From Lytechinus variegatus (lineage: Eukaryota > Echinodermata > Echinoidea > Temnopleuroida > Toxopneustidae): a stretch of 64,000 bases of DNA. The translations under genes were made by a program, and so were the position numbers. Numbering within the stretch: position 1 is the first letter of the stretch; every line of letters begins with the position of its first letter. The DNA lies in contig NC_054742.1 of assembly GCF_018143015.1 (NCBI RefSeq), forward strand, positions 17,856,441 to 17,920,440, in the 5' to 3' direction. Shown here piece after piece: positions 13,501-25,736 of this stretch. The notes beneath the pieces were generated by a model that saw nothing but the letters and a program-made list of their open reading frames with translations, did no database searches and had not been told where the DNA came from.

Positions 13501-15347
13501 TGAAATAATGAAAAAAATATGATTTTATGTAATATAAGAAAACAGAAAGTGGAGATGTGACATCATCAGCCCACCTAATGAATATTTATGACGACTGTTT
13601 TCACAAAATATTGCTTAACTTTAAACTTGAATAAATTTTTTATTTGTTATCCTATTTTAATGAAATTTTCAGCATTTTGCATAGTGAATTCTACTCTATG
13701 TTAAGATATAAATATTTTCAACCCAGACCATCCCGGACATCTAACAGTTAGACTGAAGTAAATATTCATTTATCATACGTGTGCATATGCTGCTATGTAG
13801 AAAAACTGTCAAATTCAAAAAGTTTCATGGTTATTTGCTTTTAGTATACCACTTCCAAAGATCATTTTGTACTTGTATGTCAGGAATTATTTGCATGTAA
13901 GTTGTTAGCTTTAATACTGGAAAAGAAGACAAGCATTAACTGGGACCTAACATCCTTCCTTTTGTAAAGCCTGACCTCATTGTAATGGTCATGTACGATG
14001 CATCAATAAATCTGTGCTTTACTGGTTTCATAACAACACTACAGTTCCATGACATTTGCTCAGGCAACAATTCTTATGAAAAATCTGTGTGTTAAGCCAT
14101 ACATGTACATAATGAACCCTACTCGTAATTTTTTATCTGTATATTATTTTGAACCACAAACTCTATTACAATCCTACTCTCTAACCCTATGCCCTCTGAC
14201 TGGAGCAAATGTTGTGTCACCCATTTAACAACATGCCTCATCCCTGTCCAACAAAGAGTTATAATACATTCAATCTCATCTATGAAAAACCAGCGACATC
14301 ATCAACTAGAATGTCTCTTCAAAATGCTCACATAATATGACATATACTGCAAACATGTGTTGAATTGTTCTGACAAATCAGCTTGCTCATTTTGTGAACA
14401 TAGGGATAGTTACTACTTGTGCACTCCAAGAAGAAGTCAATAGTTTTGAATGGGTCAATCACAATGGAGCTCAGATGTGTGTACACAATTAGGAGATATA
14501 AAATGGATGGGTTCTGTCATTAGTCACATTGGAATTGTTGCCTCTTTAATTAAGGTTTAATCTTTTATTAGGATGTACCTCCATAACCATACTAAAATCT
14601 GTCCTAACTGTGGTATTGGTCAAGTGATTCAAGGGTTTTTTTTTTACTGATGATAACTACTGAGGGAGGCCTGATCAATCTCTTAGGCCCGAATTCTCAA
14701 AGGCGGCTTTTAAAACCAGCAGTTGAACCCATGGTTAATGCAGATTTCCAGTATGAATTACACTTATTTACGCGTATATTAAAAAGTGTCCAATGCTGAT
14801 GCACGCTTTTGTCACAGTGCGCCAAATTGATGCCTGTTTCCATGGTTAAGTAGCTATTGAATTCATGAGTCCACTATTTGAAGAGTGGACTCATGAAGTG
14901 TAGATAACCATGGCAACAGGCATCAATTTCATGCACTGTTACAAAAGCGCGCATCAACATTGGAATTTTTATATATACTCGGTAAATAAGTGTAATTTAT
15001 ACAGGAAATCTGCATAAACCATGGGTTCAACCGATGGTTTTAAAAACCACCTTTGTGAATTTGGGCCATTGTATTGTTAAACCAGGTTTTGTCCCTGTTG
15101 AATAAATTTCCCTTAACCCTTTCACCATTTTACATTTAATTGAAGATTAAAGTTGGTTTGGTTGATTTTCTATCAAATCATAAAATACCTATTCAGGTGA
15201 TTTTTTAGCGTTACAGTGGTCTGACAATGTTAAAGGACCCTATTTTGACTGTCTCACTATACTAAGATTATATCATTATTACTGTCTTATAACACATTGT
15301 TTTTATCTCTGTGTTTTGTTTCAGCAGCAGATACAACAGAAGAGTGA
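4505..15347 (+). CDS. CDC42SE: CDC42 small effector protein (CDC42SE/SPEC-like), four coding exons
   Basis: Predicted protein of about 92 residues, joined from 4505-4558, 7223-7327, 9374-9470 and 15325-15347. Family members bind GTP-loaded Cdc42 at the plasma membrane and act in actin regulation and phagocytosis (known). Visible here: N-terminal [18 protein letters not shown] with Cys7, Cys10 and Cys11 matching the palmitoylated cysteines of the family; a basic RRRK patch at 19-22; the CRIB core at 28-44 with I28, P31, F34, H36, H39 and G41; then [12 protein letters not shown], matching the conserved SSIQNQMQSKGGY of the vertebrate proteins. Vertebrate proteins are 79-84 residues; this one has a longer acidic tail ending DTTEE. 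The start ATG has G at -3 and is the first ATG in its exon. All introns are GT-AG. Paralogue (1 versus 2) cannot be assigned. Confidence 0.9.
5405..5797. mobile_element. Fold-back MITE, TTAA family, in CDC42SE intron 1
   Basis: Left end AGGGGAAGTCCACCC, right end GGGTGGAATTCCCCC. It is flanked by CTAA on the left (probably a mutated TTAA) and TTAA at 5798-5801. The arms are inverted copies around about 5600, with the family phrases ATGATGTCACCCACTCACTA and TTTTATGATATGAAAT. Non-autonomous, no coding capacity. Confidence 0.75.
5815..5952. mobile_element. Short MITE with poly-G interior
   Basis: The left end TTGGCAGCGGAAGCC and the right end CCCCGCTTCTGCCACC form an imperfect inverted repeat. 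The interior holds G12, A13 and G9 tracts. Related ends occur at 18927-19095, 39785-39835 and 60057. Confidence 0.5.
7223..7327 (+). other. CDC42SE: CDC42SE exon carrying the CRIB motif
   Basis: 35 codons in phase 0 between acceptor TTGTGTACAG and donor GTAAGT. It encodes [16 protein letters not shown] followed by [11 protein letters not shown], the part of the family that contacts Cdc42. Confidence 0.9.
7726..8510. mobile_element. Probable degenerate palindromic element rich in ATCATGATT
   Basis: The outer ends are imperfect inverted repeats (TGCATTTATGCGACC and GTGACATATAAAGGCACC). Short self-complementary runs such as GAATCATGATTCAAATCATG recur at both ends. No coding capacity and no clear target duplication. 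It lies in CDC42SE intron 2. Confidence 0.4.
9374..9470 (+). other. CDC42SE: CDC42SE third coding exon
   Basis: 97 nt after acceptor TGTTTACTTACAG, ending in donor GTAATG. It encodes [17 protein letters not shown] then [15 protein letters not shown] and one base of the next codon (phase 1). The SKGGY segment is a family hallmark outside the CRIB motif. Confidence 0.88.
11128..12321. mobile_element. Fold-back MITE (TTAA family) split at its centre by a sibling copy
   Basis: The outer element has TTAA on both sides (11124-11127 and 12322-12325). Its left arm runs 11128-11461 and its right arm 12073-12321, each with the family phrases CAACAAAAAGTTGAAATG / GGGTGGACTTGACC and ATGATGTCATCCACTCACT. 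A second complete member sits between the arms. Confidence 0.85.
11466..12068. mobile_element. Inner fold-back MITE, TTAA target duplication
   Basis: Complete 603-bp palindromic element starting AGGACAACTCCACC and ending GGTGGACTTGATCT. It is flanked by TTAA at 11462-11465 and 12069-12072. The arms pair around about 11790. It inserted into the loop of a member of its own family. Confidence 0.88.
13144..13733. mobile_element. Fold-back MITE, related TTAA subfamily
   Basis: The arms pair around about 13440: AGAGTAGAATTCACT on the left matches AGTGAATTCTACTCT on the right, and GGTGGGCTGATGATGTCACA matches TGTGACATCATCAGCCCACC. The left flank is TTAA (13140-13143); the right end is degraded. A second member lies at 41085-41640. 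Confidence 0.75.
14686..15067. mobile_element. 382-bp palindromic MITE
   Basis: Ends GGCCCGAATTCTCAAAGG and CCTTTGTGAATTTGGGCC. The exact centre is a strong hairpin (TTCATGAGTCCACT ... AGTGGACTCATGAA). It lies in CDC42SE intron 3, about 260 bp before the last exon. Confidence 0.75.
15325..15347 (+). other. CDC42SE: CDC42SE last coding segment with triple NAG acceptor
   Basis: The intron ends TTTCAGCAGCAG. Splicing at the first, second or third AG gives tails AADTTEE, ADTTEE or DTTEE, all in frame and all ending at TGA 15345-15347. The 3'UTR follows; a (GT)9 microsatellite sits at about 15574-15592. No decisive polyadenylation signal was assigned. Confidence 0.78.
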
Positions 15348-16404
15348 TGCAATATGCACATCATAGGACACCTTTATATACCTGTACAGTTCGTATCCTG
15401 AATGGTCTGGTAAAGGCCAAAACTGACTGAGCACTATTTTTTAAAATTTGGGAGAGAGCGAGAGAGAGAAGAATTATATATTACAGCAATCAAGATGGTA
15501 GAAAAATTTCTTTAACTTTATTTTCATATTATTGGTGATACTGAGAAATCATGAAGAGCAACAGAAATCAAAGTGTGTGTGTGTGTGTGTAAATATCTAA
15601 AGAATGAAATGACTTTCTGTATCATTGCTGAATTCTTGGAAGCATACGCAATCAGAGACAATAGAGGAGTGTAATTCAGGATGATGTGTGTGGAATTCAT
15701 TCAGGAAATCCATGATGGACTTGGAAACCTACCTTGTCAAGCATCAAGTGGAATGCTTCCAGCGATGATCTGTATGGAGCCTTTTGACTTCACCTTTTTG
15801 GAAAGTGCATCGATATGATTTTTTTTAATCTGTGAGCACCTGCCATTTTGAAGTTGGAACTACCCATAGTATAAGAGCAAAGTTGAACATGAGGCTCACT
15901 TGAAACATCAAAAGTACCAGCAATATTGAACTGAACGCATGTGATAACATCATTCGTTTTTACACAGGAAATCAAAGTAAAGGTTATTAACATAAGACAA
16001 AACCATTATATAGATATTGCTCTACTTTTAGTCATCAGGATATACATTGTAAAATATAAAACGTAAATGCCATGAACAATGTGTTTCACTGGTATTGCTG
16101 GAAGAATGTATGTTTGGAGCGTGAATAACATTAACTCATAATCCAAATCCATCAGGCTTTCAACTAGTTGGTAGAGTCTAATGATGGATATAATATGTAA
16201 TGTTTTATTGGAAACTGGTGGTTAAGTCATTCTGTCAATGCTCTGAATTTTTCTAAAGCTGATAAATATCTTTAAATTTGTATTTCTAGCATACTCCAGC
16301 TATGGCTAACAATTTGCATGTTGAATATTGAGACAGGATTTATATCAACCACAAAAAGGATATAAGGTTATTATAAATTGGTTTATTGATTAGCTTAACC
16401 TTAT

Positions 16405-17165
16405 TAAACTGGAGGGGGGGTCACTTTCCTCGACAAATTTCACCGCTATGCCGCCACACAAAATTTTTTGACCGCGCCACTCACTGATTTGTTACTTTTA
16501 CGTCTTGTGCATTTTTTTAGACCAAATTTGTGATGCCCGGGTATGTGGTTACGAAATTACACAATATTTTGTAAGTGCATATTGGTCCCAAAATTGCTTT
16601 AAAAAAACGTGATTATGTGTTTGAGGTCAAAGCAAATTGTGTTTGAGGTCAAAGCAAATTGTGTTTTCAACCAAAAATTGTAAATTTATGATTATTTTCA
16701 CTTATGTTGGTTTAGATGGATTTATTTTATCTTGTTTATGATCACAAAAGGGTCCCGGACAAAGTTCATCGAAAAAACAATAAAAACAAAGGTTTGAAAA
16801 AACAAAGAAATACATAACAATTAAAAAACAATAAGATACAAAAGAAATTAATTATTTTTCTGCAATTTTTTTTGTAGATTTTTGTTAGAAATGTGTAGAT
16901 TTATGTTCACCAAAAATTAGCATTCTACTAGCTATATTAAGTGAGTTAAAGATAATAACATACACAATAAACCAAAATAAGGGCAAATTGCATATGCTTA
17001 TTTGAATAATGAATTGAAAAATTATAAGCAATTAATTTTTTGAAAATTGTACTATACATTCTTGTAGTTTACATCCGACTCTAAACGCATGCTAATATTT
17101 GCGGCGATCGCGCTATCAGTGGCCGAGATCTGAGGGGTGGTCAAATTGACCCCCCCCCATGGAAA
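16405..17165 (-). mobile_element. Poly-G-ended element, family X (inverted copy)
   Basis: Same interior as the elements at 31385-32075 and 35287-36039 but in opposite orientation. Shared landmarks in reverse complement are the GCGTAATT...CCGCGTA segment, a TTTATGAATTTTGG segment and AATTATGCTAATTTAT-like sequence. The ends carry G7 and C8 runs. A TTAA lies just outside the left end; the right boundary is degraded. Confidence 0.65.
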
Positions 17166-18926
17166 GAACTGTATTGTGGTTTGTTTCTCAATGAATATAC
17201 CTTTGTAATAGCAATAAGATTAATATTAAATGGCCCAATTTGTGTTATGTCATTTGATACATAGAAATTCAATATTCAAATATCAAATTAACATTGATAT
17301 ACATGCAGAGCTTGTGTGCCAACATGTCAATCTTTTATTTTCTTCCAATATTACATTTCGATGCCATGTTTTAAAATTGCTACATGCAGAAGAAGTTTGG
17401 GTAGGTTTTAATAATTTTTATCAATATTTTATTTACTCTATGTACATGTGCTTTTTCTCCTTTTATACATATACATTACTGATGGTTAAAAACCACTGTA
17501 AAATAGAGCATGTCACTTCAACGTATCTTCCTTCTTGATCAAATTTTAAATTGTCTATTGTGAATTGGATGTCTTTCATTCTCATTTAAAGTTATATAAA
17601 GTTGTCTTTATTTCATCCCACATTTATGAGGTCACAAGCTTCTCATGTACACAGATCTGTCACTTATAGACCTTCCCCCAATCTCATATCTTTTGAGGTC
17701 GTATTAATATTCATTTCTTTTCTTGATGATTTAGAATATTTTCAAATTTAATGTATTTAGATATTGATTGATACAAACAATATTTTGAAATATGTCACAG
17801 ACTTCCACCTTCATACAAATATATTTTGACTATCAAGTGGCATTTTATTATGAAAATGTATCTTTAAATCTCTTCAATATATAGTTGATCAATAGTGCTT
17901 CCAATGATTATATTGAAATTATTAGTATTTTTTCATTATGAAATAGAAAGACTTGGAATTGTCTTTAAGTTCTCATTTAGTAAATTCTGCAAAGCTGCAG
18001 GTGGTTCACTTACATGCTGAACACAATGAACACATGTGAACATTCAACACTCAAAGAAATGGGACAACAAAATCAAAAATCATCTGACTTTCTCCAGATT
18101 TTCTCTCTGATTTTTTTTACTTCAGAATTTTGCTTGCAAGAATATTGAGGAAATTTCAATTCAATCATGTGAAATAGCAGTTTCTTGAAGCAATTGTAGA
18201 TGAAGCTTGGTAAAAATCTTAATTACTGATAGTTCATGTGCTCTCACTCTCAGTTTGCCTGTACTATGTACAATACATTGAGAGTGAATCATCTGCAATT
18301 TTAGTTGACCTAATAAGAACATTTTTAAGAACAGTGGTGTCCTGTGATACAGGGTCCAAGAAACCGTATCAGCGTATCTTTAGATTGCTGATAAGTACAT
18401 GTAGTACTTCAACTGATCATCATCATTGATTTAATTTTATAGTTTTAACATTGGGTTTCATTGATTTAGTTGATTTACTCAATATTGTACTTGGTGATTA
18501 CACAAACCTTGAACCAATAAGACACTTTTCTTAAATGATTTTTTTTATGATCTAAGTTATATTTTTATCAGTAGTGAATGCTAGACACAATGGTGATTTT
18601 AATGAGCCAAACTTGACTGAAAGTGAAAGTCATGCCCACTTATGGCTGTGAGATCATATTTGCTCATTCTATATTCATCATGTAATTTCTTGTTTCTGTT
18701 GCAATTGTTTTGCAATCTCTGATGCTTCACCTATGTAGAGACTGGTTACCACGGGTTGTTTTTTATTTGAACTCTCATATGCATCAAAGGAGGTCTTTAT
18801 TTGTACATACTTTGTTCTTTCAAATCATATTACAATTTTGTTTATGAATTTCATAGGAATCAAATGCAGGTACATGTATTTGCATGCAATTGAAAAAATA
18901 TCTCTCCATTTTGTTTTACAAATACT

Positions 18927-19095
18927 GTGCAGGGGCTGTGGAAGCGGGGGGGGGGTGGGGGGGGGGTGGGACTGAAGCCCTCCCCCAGACTTTTTTCCAA
19001 AACCGTGTACAAAAATGTAAAAATGACCATATGATTGTGATTTTTTGCATTGTCAGCCCCTACTTTGAAAACCGTTCCATGGCCTCTGCTGCGGA
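18927..19095. mobile_element. Short MITE with poly-G tracts
   Basis: Left end CAGGGGCTGTGGAAGC followed by G9 and G7 runs; right end CCATGGCCTCTGCTG. The ends form an imperfect inverted repeat. The interior phrase AAAATGACCATATGATTGTG is also found, in variant form, at 60105-60140. Confidence 0.5.
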
Positions 19096-19664
19096 CTGTT
19101 TGTACATTGAATAGAGAATTCTTTTGTGATAAATGAATGTAGTATTTGTTTATGAATCAACACAGAAAAGATAGAGCTGTTTTTTTTTCGAATTGCATTC
19201 TGTTGTTAAAATGTACTGAACCTGTATAATGCTTAACTTGTTTTTCTTTGTTGTTATATTGTTGGTCTTCATAGCAGTACACTGAGCAAAGATTTGATAC
19301 TTCATTATACTCTGAAAGGAATTCTAGTTGCAGGGAAAGGTAGAAAACAATTGAGCCACTCAGAGCATATTCATAATCAGTGGGGAATGCAAAGGTTTGC
19401 TTTTCAAAAGCCTTCACATCCTTGTGATATTCCTCTCAATTTCAGAAATGATAAAACATCCCCTACATGCATATTCCCATCACATGTCACTCTCAGAAGG
19501 ATTGAGGGAGTTTCTTAGAACTTTTTATTCTAACATCTTATACATAATTTTTGTTAAATAATGAAAAATAAATTAGTTTGAGACACAACCAATCTCAGAA
19601 CCAGGGGGCCACTTCAGAAAGCTGTTCATAAGATATGCATGACTTTATGCACAGCTGGTGACCT

Positions 19665-19870
19665 GGGGGTGTTTCACAAAGATTTAAGTGTGACTTAGAG
19701 TCGCACTTAAATTGTGTGTGGTATAAAAGACATGACCGCATTGGGCAGATCATGCAAAGTGGATGCACAATATGGTGTATCAATCAGTAAGATCGTCTAT
19801 TGCATATCATGTACATGTTGGTATTTATGTGCGACTCTAAGTCATACTAAAATCTTTGTGAAACACCCCC
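19665..19870. mobile_element. 206-bp palindromic MITE
   Basis: Left end GGGGGTGTTTCACAAAGATT, right end AATCTTTGTGAAACACCCCC: a 20-bp inverted repeat that extends through GACTTAGAGTCGCAC and GTGCGACTCTAAGTC with small gaps. Confidence 0.8.
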
Positions 19871-22800
19871 TTGTTCTTGTGCTAAATGGTATATCCCTAT
19901 GTAGAACTGACTATGACACCTAAGATCATGTTCTAGTTGTGTGAATCTTACAAACAGCTTTATTAAACACCACCAGCACTTTTTATCAGTGTGTTCATTA
20001 TTGTTCATGAGAGGATACAGCCTTATTAACACCTCCATTTTGATTTCCACTTTAATCTTTGGAAAAGATACTGGTCTTATCTAGGCCCCAATACTTTAAG
20101 CAGGTCAGTTCCCTCTTTCATGTAATGATGATACCTGACAAATAATTTGTGCACTCAAGAGATGAAACAAAGATACAGATACTGATGAAATTGTTCTGAC
20201 TGTAATGTTGTACCATGTACTGAACCTGAGGGCATCAAAATCAATAAAATGAAAATGGGGAGCAGTCCATCTTTTTAGTGTGCTTAATCAAGAAATTTGT
20301 TTGGTGTCCACTGCACTTCACTATACCCTGCTAATATATTCTATTCTCCAAGGAAATAAAAAAAAATTATTTGAGACATTGTTTAGATTCTGTTTCATTG
20401 ATCCTCTATGTGAAGAGAGTCAGAAAACAAATCATGATGTAATGGATGCTGGCTTGTCATTTGAAAGTCTTCTCCGAATATAATCATATTACTTCCAACA
20501 TCTCATGACAATGATCATATATTCATTGCTCATATCTACTTTTGTATATTATGTTTTCATACTATTGTTTTGCGAGGAAATTTGTAAATATATAATATAT
20601 CACTGAAAATCTTGGAAATGAAGAGAAATTAAAAAAAATATCTTTAGCACTGATTGTAATCTTATCTCTATCTGTAAATGTTTAAGTGTACTTACTCCAA
20701 CCAAGAAATGAAAAATAGGAACATATATATATATATTATTATAATTTGTGTGGAGATATGTGTATAAAGAATTAGCTTTGATTGATGTATGAATAATTTG
20801 CAAGAAAAACGATGCATGGGTGCAGGAAGGTCATGTATATAGTTTGGCTTTTTGAGAAATAATTGAAATTGCAATATGCCATTGATATGTACATTCTGCC
20901 ACATACCCAGGTTCTATTTACATATGACCTTATACAGCACCAGCTATACATTTACATGTGTTAATTCTTGTATGATATTTTGGGTTTAGGGATAGTGTAC
21001 ATTTTCTTTTAATTTTTGAATTTCAAGCCATATTGAATTTTGAATCGAGACTAACAAACACTTGACCAATGCATTCTGAATTTGATCATATTCTGAGTGA
21101 GAAACATTGAATAGAAAAAAAATAATTAACACGAAGAAATATTGGACCACATTTAAAATGGAATATATTTAATCCATATATGTTGCCTTGCCAAGATTCA
21201 TCTATTCAAACTTTTACTCAAATTAATAAAATTAAAGAACAAAAGCTTCTGGACTTAAATATGTTTTACTTTGTCTGTTCCTTTAAATTTTTCTTGTCCT
21301 AAGCTTCCACAATAAGCTCTGTGCCTGTCCCCCGTTTGTTTTTAACAAAGCCATTGTAATTCTTGACAGAGAATCTATTCCTTCTATAATGTTGTTTTTA
21401 ATTGTCTTAATTTTAGAGGCTTGTTATGATAATGGCTTTCCTGCGTTAGTGTGATGAAGTATTATGTAGACTATTTTTTTTTCTGTAGGTTTTTGTTGTA
21501 CTGTCAAATGATTCATTTGTTTCTGTACTAAGCTGCTTTTTAATGCAATAATATTTTGAAACAAGTCATTGAGTTTTTCTCCAATGTGCAATTATTCAGA
21601 GTGTGGAAAGAGATGGTAGAATGTTTTGTGTGAGTTTAAGCATGTAGTTTTATCTATATTTGAATATTTTATGAATAGTTGTTATCTGTTGATGCTGAGT
21701 GTATGTGGTGAAAACATGCATTTGTCATGTATGTTTTGATTCGTTCATTGTTCACCCTGTGCCTCTTAATACAGAAAACAGTTTTATTAATGATAATTCT
21801 GCTATAAATGATGGTAGCTACCATGGTAACATTGTGACCATAATAATGACTAATTATGGTTTCCATGGGGGTTAACCACTGATGGTATGAAAAGTTACCA
21901 TTGAAAATAAGTTTTTGCAACAAGACACTGATTATTCTTTACAAGTTAGGGCAGTCTAATAATATTCTAATAAAAATGATTACACAATAATCGTCATAAT
22001 TCATGTGTAATTAGACATGAAAGTTATCAAAATAATATTACTACCAATTAGGAATTAAATAGATTGTAGTCTGGAAATGGAGTTTGAACAAAGTTTTTTA
22101 TGAGATTTTTTTGTGTTTGCAGTTCTTTGTCTTATTCTAATCTTGGCACAATGTAGGGGACTTGTATCATTCCAATCATTTATCTACCATTTCAAGGAGT
22201 AACCTTCCTGTTTATTTTATTGCATTTTGCTCTGCAGTTTTTCAAGGAGCTTTGTGTAGCAGGTTTTACATATTAGACTGTAGGATTTTGTTGCTATCTT
22301 TTCTCCAACATCCAAAACTGCTCATCAAAATTGAGAAGTAAAATAATTCCATGCATGTCCACTTTGTAAAAAATGATTTTTTTTTCAATTTCTTTAATTA
22401 AATTGATAACCAATTATTTATGTTTGTTTTCAAGCCAATGAGGAACCATGGTGAAAGTTACAAGCATTAAGAGGGTGTGGGAACATTTATGAAGTCATTC
22501 ATTCTGGAAGAGAAGGAAGTATTGCTATTATGATTGAACATTGATGTAGCAGTCGTAATACGTGGTCATCCATCTTGTCATTTCCAGCCAAAAAGTCATG
22601 GCAAAATGATTGGTTGAGACCAAAAATATCCACATCCCATACCACATGTTTTGTTTTAGGAAATAGTCAAAACCTGCTGATAGTTTATTTAAAAAGAAAT
22701 AGGTGTTTATACACACAGGAAAGAATTATTAAAAGTTTGTATGTTTGATGATTAATATCCATCAAGCATAATTATGAAGGAATGAATGTTTCGCAATCTT

Positions 22801-24248
22801 TGACAGGATTAATGATCCTTTGTTTGGTGTAATCTGACTCACAAGTGTCTGCTGAATGGTTAATTTATAATCTATTCCTTGCTTCCTCTTCCCTTTGTGT
22901 AATGTTTGTTTCCTTCTCTTGTTTTCATAGCATTCAGTCATGAAGCCTTGAATTGAACCAGTCACTGCTCACGCTTCCTATGTATCACCATTTCTATTTC
23001 TTCCCGTATTTAAAAAAAAATGATGCTTAATCATGTTACTTTGTATATTGCATAATCATGAATGGAACAATCAATTTTAAGAAAGCAATTCATTCTAAGA
23101 CAAATAAGTAACTTCAAATTTGTGTGTATAAACCAACACTGGCATAAACTCTTCATTGGTACAGTAACCGAAGAGAATGAAAGCATAAATGTACTTTCAA
23201 ATTACCCTCTATGCATGTACATGTGTTATGTCATCATCCTTATACAGTGTACCACATTCTTATATGGTGTACCACATCTATTGGTTTAATTTATTTTCTA
23301 AAACTTTTCAACCTTTTATATTTTAGTTATAATGTTGAAACTATGCTGATGTCGAAATCCAGTTTGTGACACAAGTTCAGAGAGGTTAACAACCATGCTT
23401 TACATGCAGTAGCCTATTTGCCATACCAATATACATAGACATCAAGAAGGAAGCGAGTTGAACGAGCACATCCTCTACGTACAAATGTTGGTTTCATTCA
23501 GCAGTAAGCTAATCATCCTTACCCTCTAACCCCATACTCATTCGCATAATCTGTGCCATATTTGGTTGCACATACTTGTTCCCAATGGGTGAGAGGGAAG
23601 CTGAATTTTCTTTTCTTTGCCATTTATCCGTTTGTATGAGAAACATTGTTTTGGGGCCAGCCTTTGAGGGGCTGGGAGATATGCAAAGGAGTGAGCGGTG
23701 CCGATTTGAAAGGGAAATGGCAAATTTCGTGGAGGGTTGTATTTCCGTGATGGATTTGGCATGATATAGAGGGGCCATGTCGTCATGGATAGGAGGTCAA
23801 CTTGATTATTACCCAGTTGCCATAGGGATTTTTGTCATTCAGGAGAGGAAGTTCTTGACTTCCTTTACTCTGTGTACACATCTGCACTAAGCAATCTTGA
23901 TCAGACCAAGACGATAATACAGGAATTGAATTATTTATCAAGAAGGGAAACTTAAGCATTTTAGGTGCCTTCTGTGATTTATACCAGAAAGTAATATAAA
24001 GATTTTTCTAAGTACATGGACTTGTAAGAAATAATTGCAGATCATATTAATATTTTACAGGTTTAATTTCAATCACAAACACTTTCAGTTGAAATATTGT
24101 AGGATTCAGGAATGTTCAGAAGTATGTTTTAATCAATTTGGATACTAGAAGTACAAAGTAAAATGGCTCATGAGCCTACAAAAAAGGATTGAAAATTAGC
24201 TCCAAATTATCTTAAAATAAATCTCATAAACACTACCAGAATAACTGA

Positions 24249-24340
24249 CCTCCCTTTCACTACTCTTTCCTCTCTTCCTCCCCCACCCCCTCTCCATTTC
24301 TCACTTCTCTCACTCTCTCTCACTGCTCTCTTTCTCTGCA
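24249..24340. repeat. Polypyrimidine (CT-rich) tract
   Basis: About 90 bases that are almost wholly C and T on the + strand, ending in imperfect CTCTCACTCTCT repeats. Simple-sequence tract; such tracts can form triplex DNA. Confidence 0.7.
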
Positions 24341-24990
24341 TATTTATCTTTCTTCAACCATAATTTCATTCTGATGCAAATTAGAATAATTGACATAGCA
24401 CATCAGCTTTCAACATTTTATTATAAAACATTTTGCTCAGCTCCAATTTCTTTAAAGAAAATCCTGCATATGCAGTTAAAATGGTAAAACAAGTGACATA
24501 AAAACCTTATTTTTCTGCCCTCACTGATTGAAGTTGAACTTACTTTATCTTCTTTTATAGACTTTAAAAAAAATAATTTTACTAACATATTCATGATTAA
24601 ATCAATCATTAACTTGGCATTTTCCATAATTGTTTGGAAGCAAATTACATTTGCATTGTGTCATCCTTATTATCGACACAAAAAACAAAAATCGATAACT
24701 GAAAGGGAATTATTTCCCTTTCTATAATGTAAATGAACACTTCTTTGCTCTTCATAATTTACATATATCACTCAATGTGCCATCTTTTCATGCATTTGAA
24801 TATATCTGCCTAATTAATGGTATCTATTCAACATGTATTCCTATCATGGATGAAATTCATACTGGCTGTCACACAGCAAAGGTGGCAAGTTTTGACCAAC
24901 ACCCTGCACCTCATGGCAAAAATAATAACACTAATACAAACAAGAGAGGGAGACATACATGTATTCTTGCTTTGACAATTAAAGTCCTAT

Positions 24991-25464
24991 TAGGGCACAT
25001 GAGAGTAATTCAACCGCGCGCAAAGCATGCCGGACAGGCGTAAGTAAAGATCACATGACTTTATTGATTAAAATAATTCATTAAAAATAGATCAAATGTT
25101 TTTATATCAAAAGAAAAACGATAGACATAATGCTATGTTCATACTCTTTCATAATCAAGGTGTTTGGGAAGACTAGACTGCATTTTTGTATTTCATTTTA
25201 ATCATTATTACCCACAATGCAGTTCTGGTTTTTCTGGCGATGAACTGGCCGAAATTATGGTTAGTCTTATTTCAGGCCATTTAACTTTTGATTGAGCTGG
25301 TCAAGTACCTGATTAACATATCAAGTCTTAATGTACTGTTAATTGTGACTAATGTCAGTGAATTAAAGCAAAATCTATCGAGGGATTGATTTTTAATGAT
25401 TTTTTGATGAGCTATGATATAACACGTGAGTGAATGGGGGTCTGTAATACTCATGTGTGCCCTA
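24991..25464. repeat. 474-bp repeat, copy 1 of an identical pair
   Basis: Begins TAGGGCACATGAG and ends CTCATGTGTGCCCTA, so it has inverted termini of its own. By eye it is base-for-base identical to 26452-26925. It is flanked on the right by TA. It reads as a MITE-like unit, or one side of a pair of long direct terminal repeats. Confidence 0.85.
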
Positions 25465-25496
25465 TATCGCGACTACACTTCTACACTGTCGTTGCT

Positions 25497-25736
25497 ATGG
25501 CTGGGCGTCGTCTGCTAGAAATCGGTGGTGAGAATGCTTCAAACAGTTTCATGCAAAGTGATAGGTTATGTTTAACATTTGATAAGTATGTAACTCGGCA
25601 TTTAGTGCATGCATTTATCGACTACGCTGCTGAAATGACGCTTTCAAATGTATATTCAATGCTTATCGTTTATCATGCAGAAATGCGAGTTTCTACTGCC
25701 AATAGGAGATCTGGTTGGTTTGAGAGTGTGAAATGA
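25497..25736 (+). CDS. Hypothetical 79-residue reading frame between identical repeats
   Basis: Open frame MAGRRLLEIGGENASNSFMQ onward to TGA at 25734-25736, in the unique segment between the two 474-bp repeats. An in-frame ATG at 25434 would add 21 residues encoded mostly by the repeat end. Composition is balanced rather than AT-biased. No motif or family recognised; no splice sites judged convincing. It may be a chance ORF or cargo. Confidence 0.2.
   Translation: MAGRRLLEIGGENASNSFMQSDRLCLTFDKYVTRHLVHAFIDYAAEMTLSNVYSMLIVYHAEMRVSTANRRSGWFESVK

Larger units (their letters stand above)
15348..24990. other. CDC42SE 3'UTR and/or intergenic sequence
   Basis: About 9.6 kb with no recognised gene. 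Contents by position: GA-rich run at 15452-15470, GT microsatellite at 15574-15592, a G/C-tipped element at 16405-17165, a short poly-G MITE at 18927-19095, a palindromic MITE at 19665-19870, and a polypyrimidine tract at 24249-24340. Between 19900 and 24240 the sequence is mostly unique-looking and AT-rich. A less AT-rich island at about 23500-23790 is open in several frames but matches nothing I know. Confidence 0.4.

Noticed and set aside
23509..23786. Overlapping 82-89 codon frames on the minus strand and a 62-codon frame on the plus strand
   Set aside because: Three overlapping frames and no motif; the island has higher GC and may be conserved non-coding sequence, but nothing supports coding.
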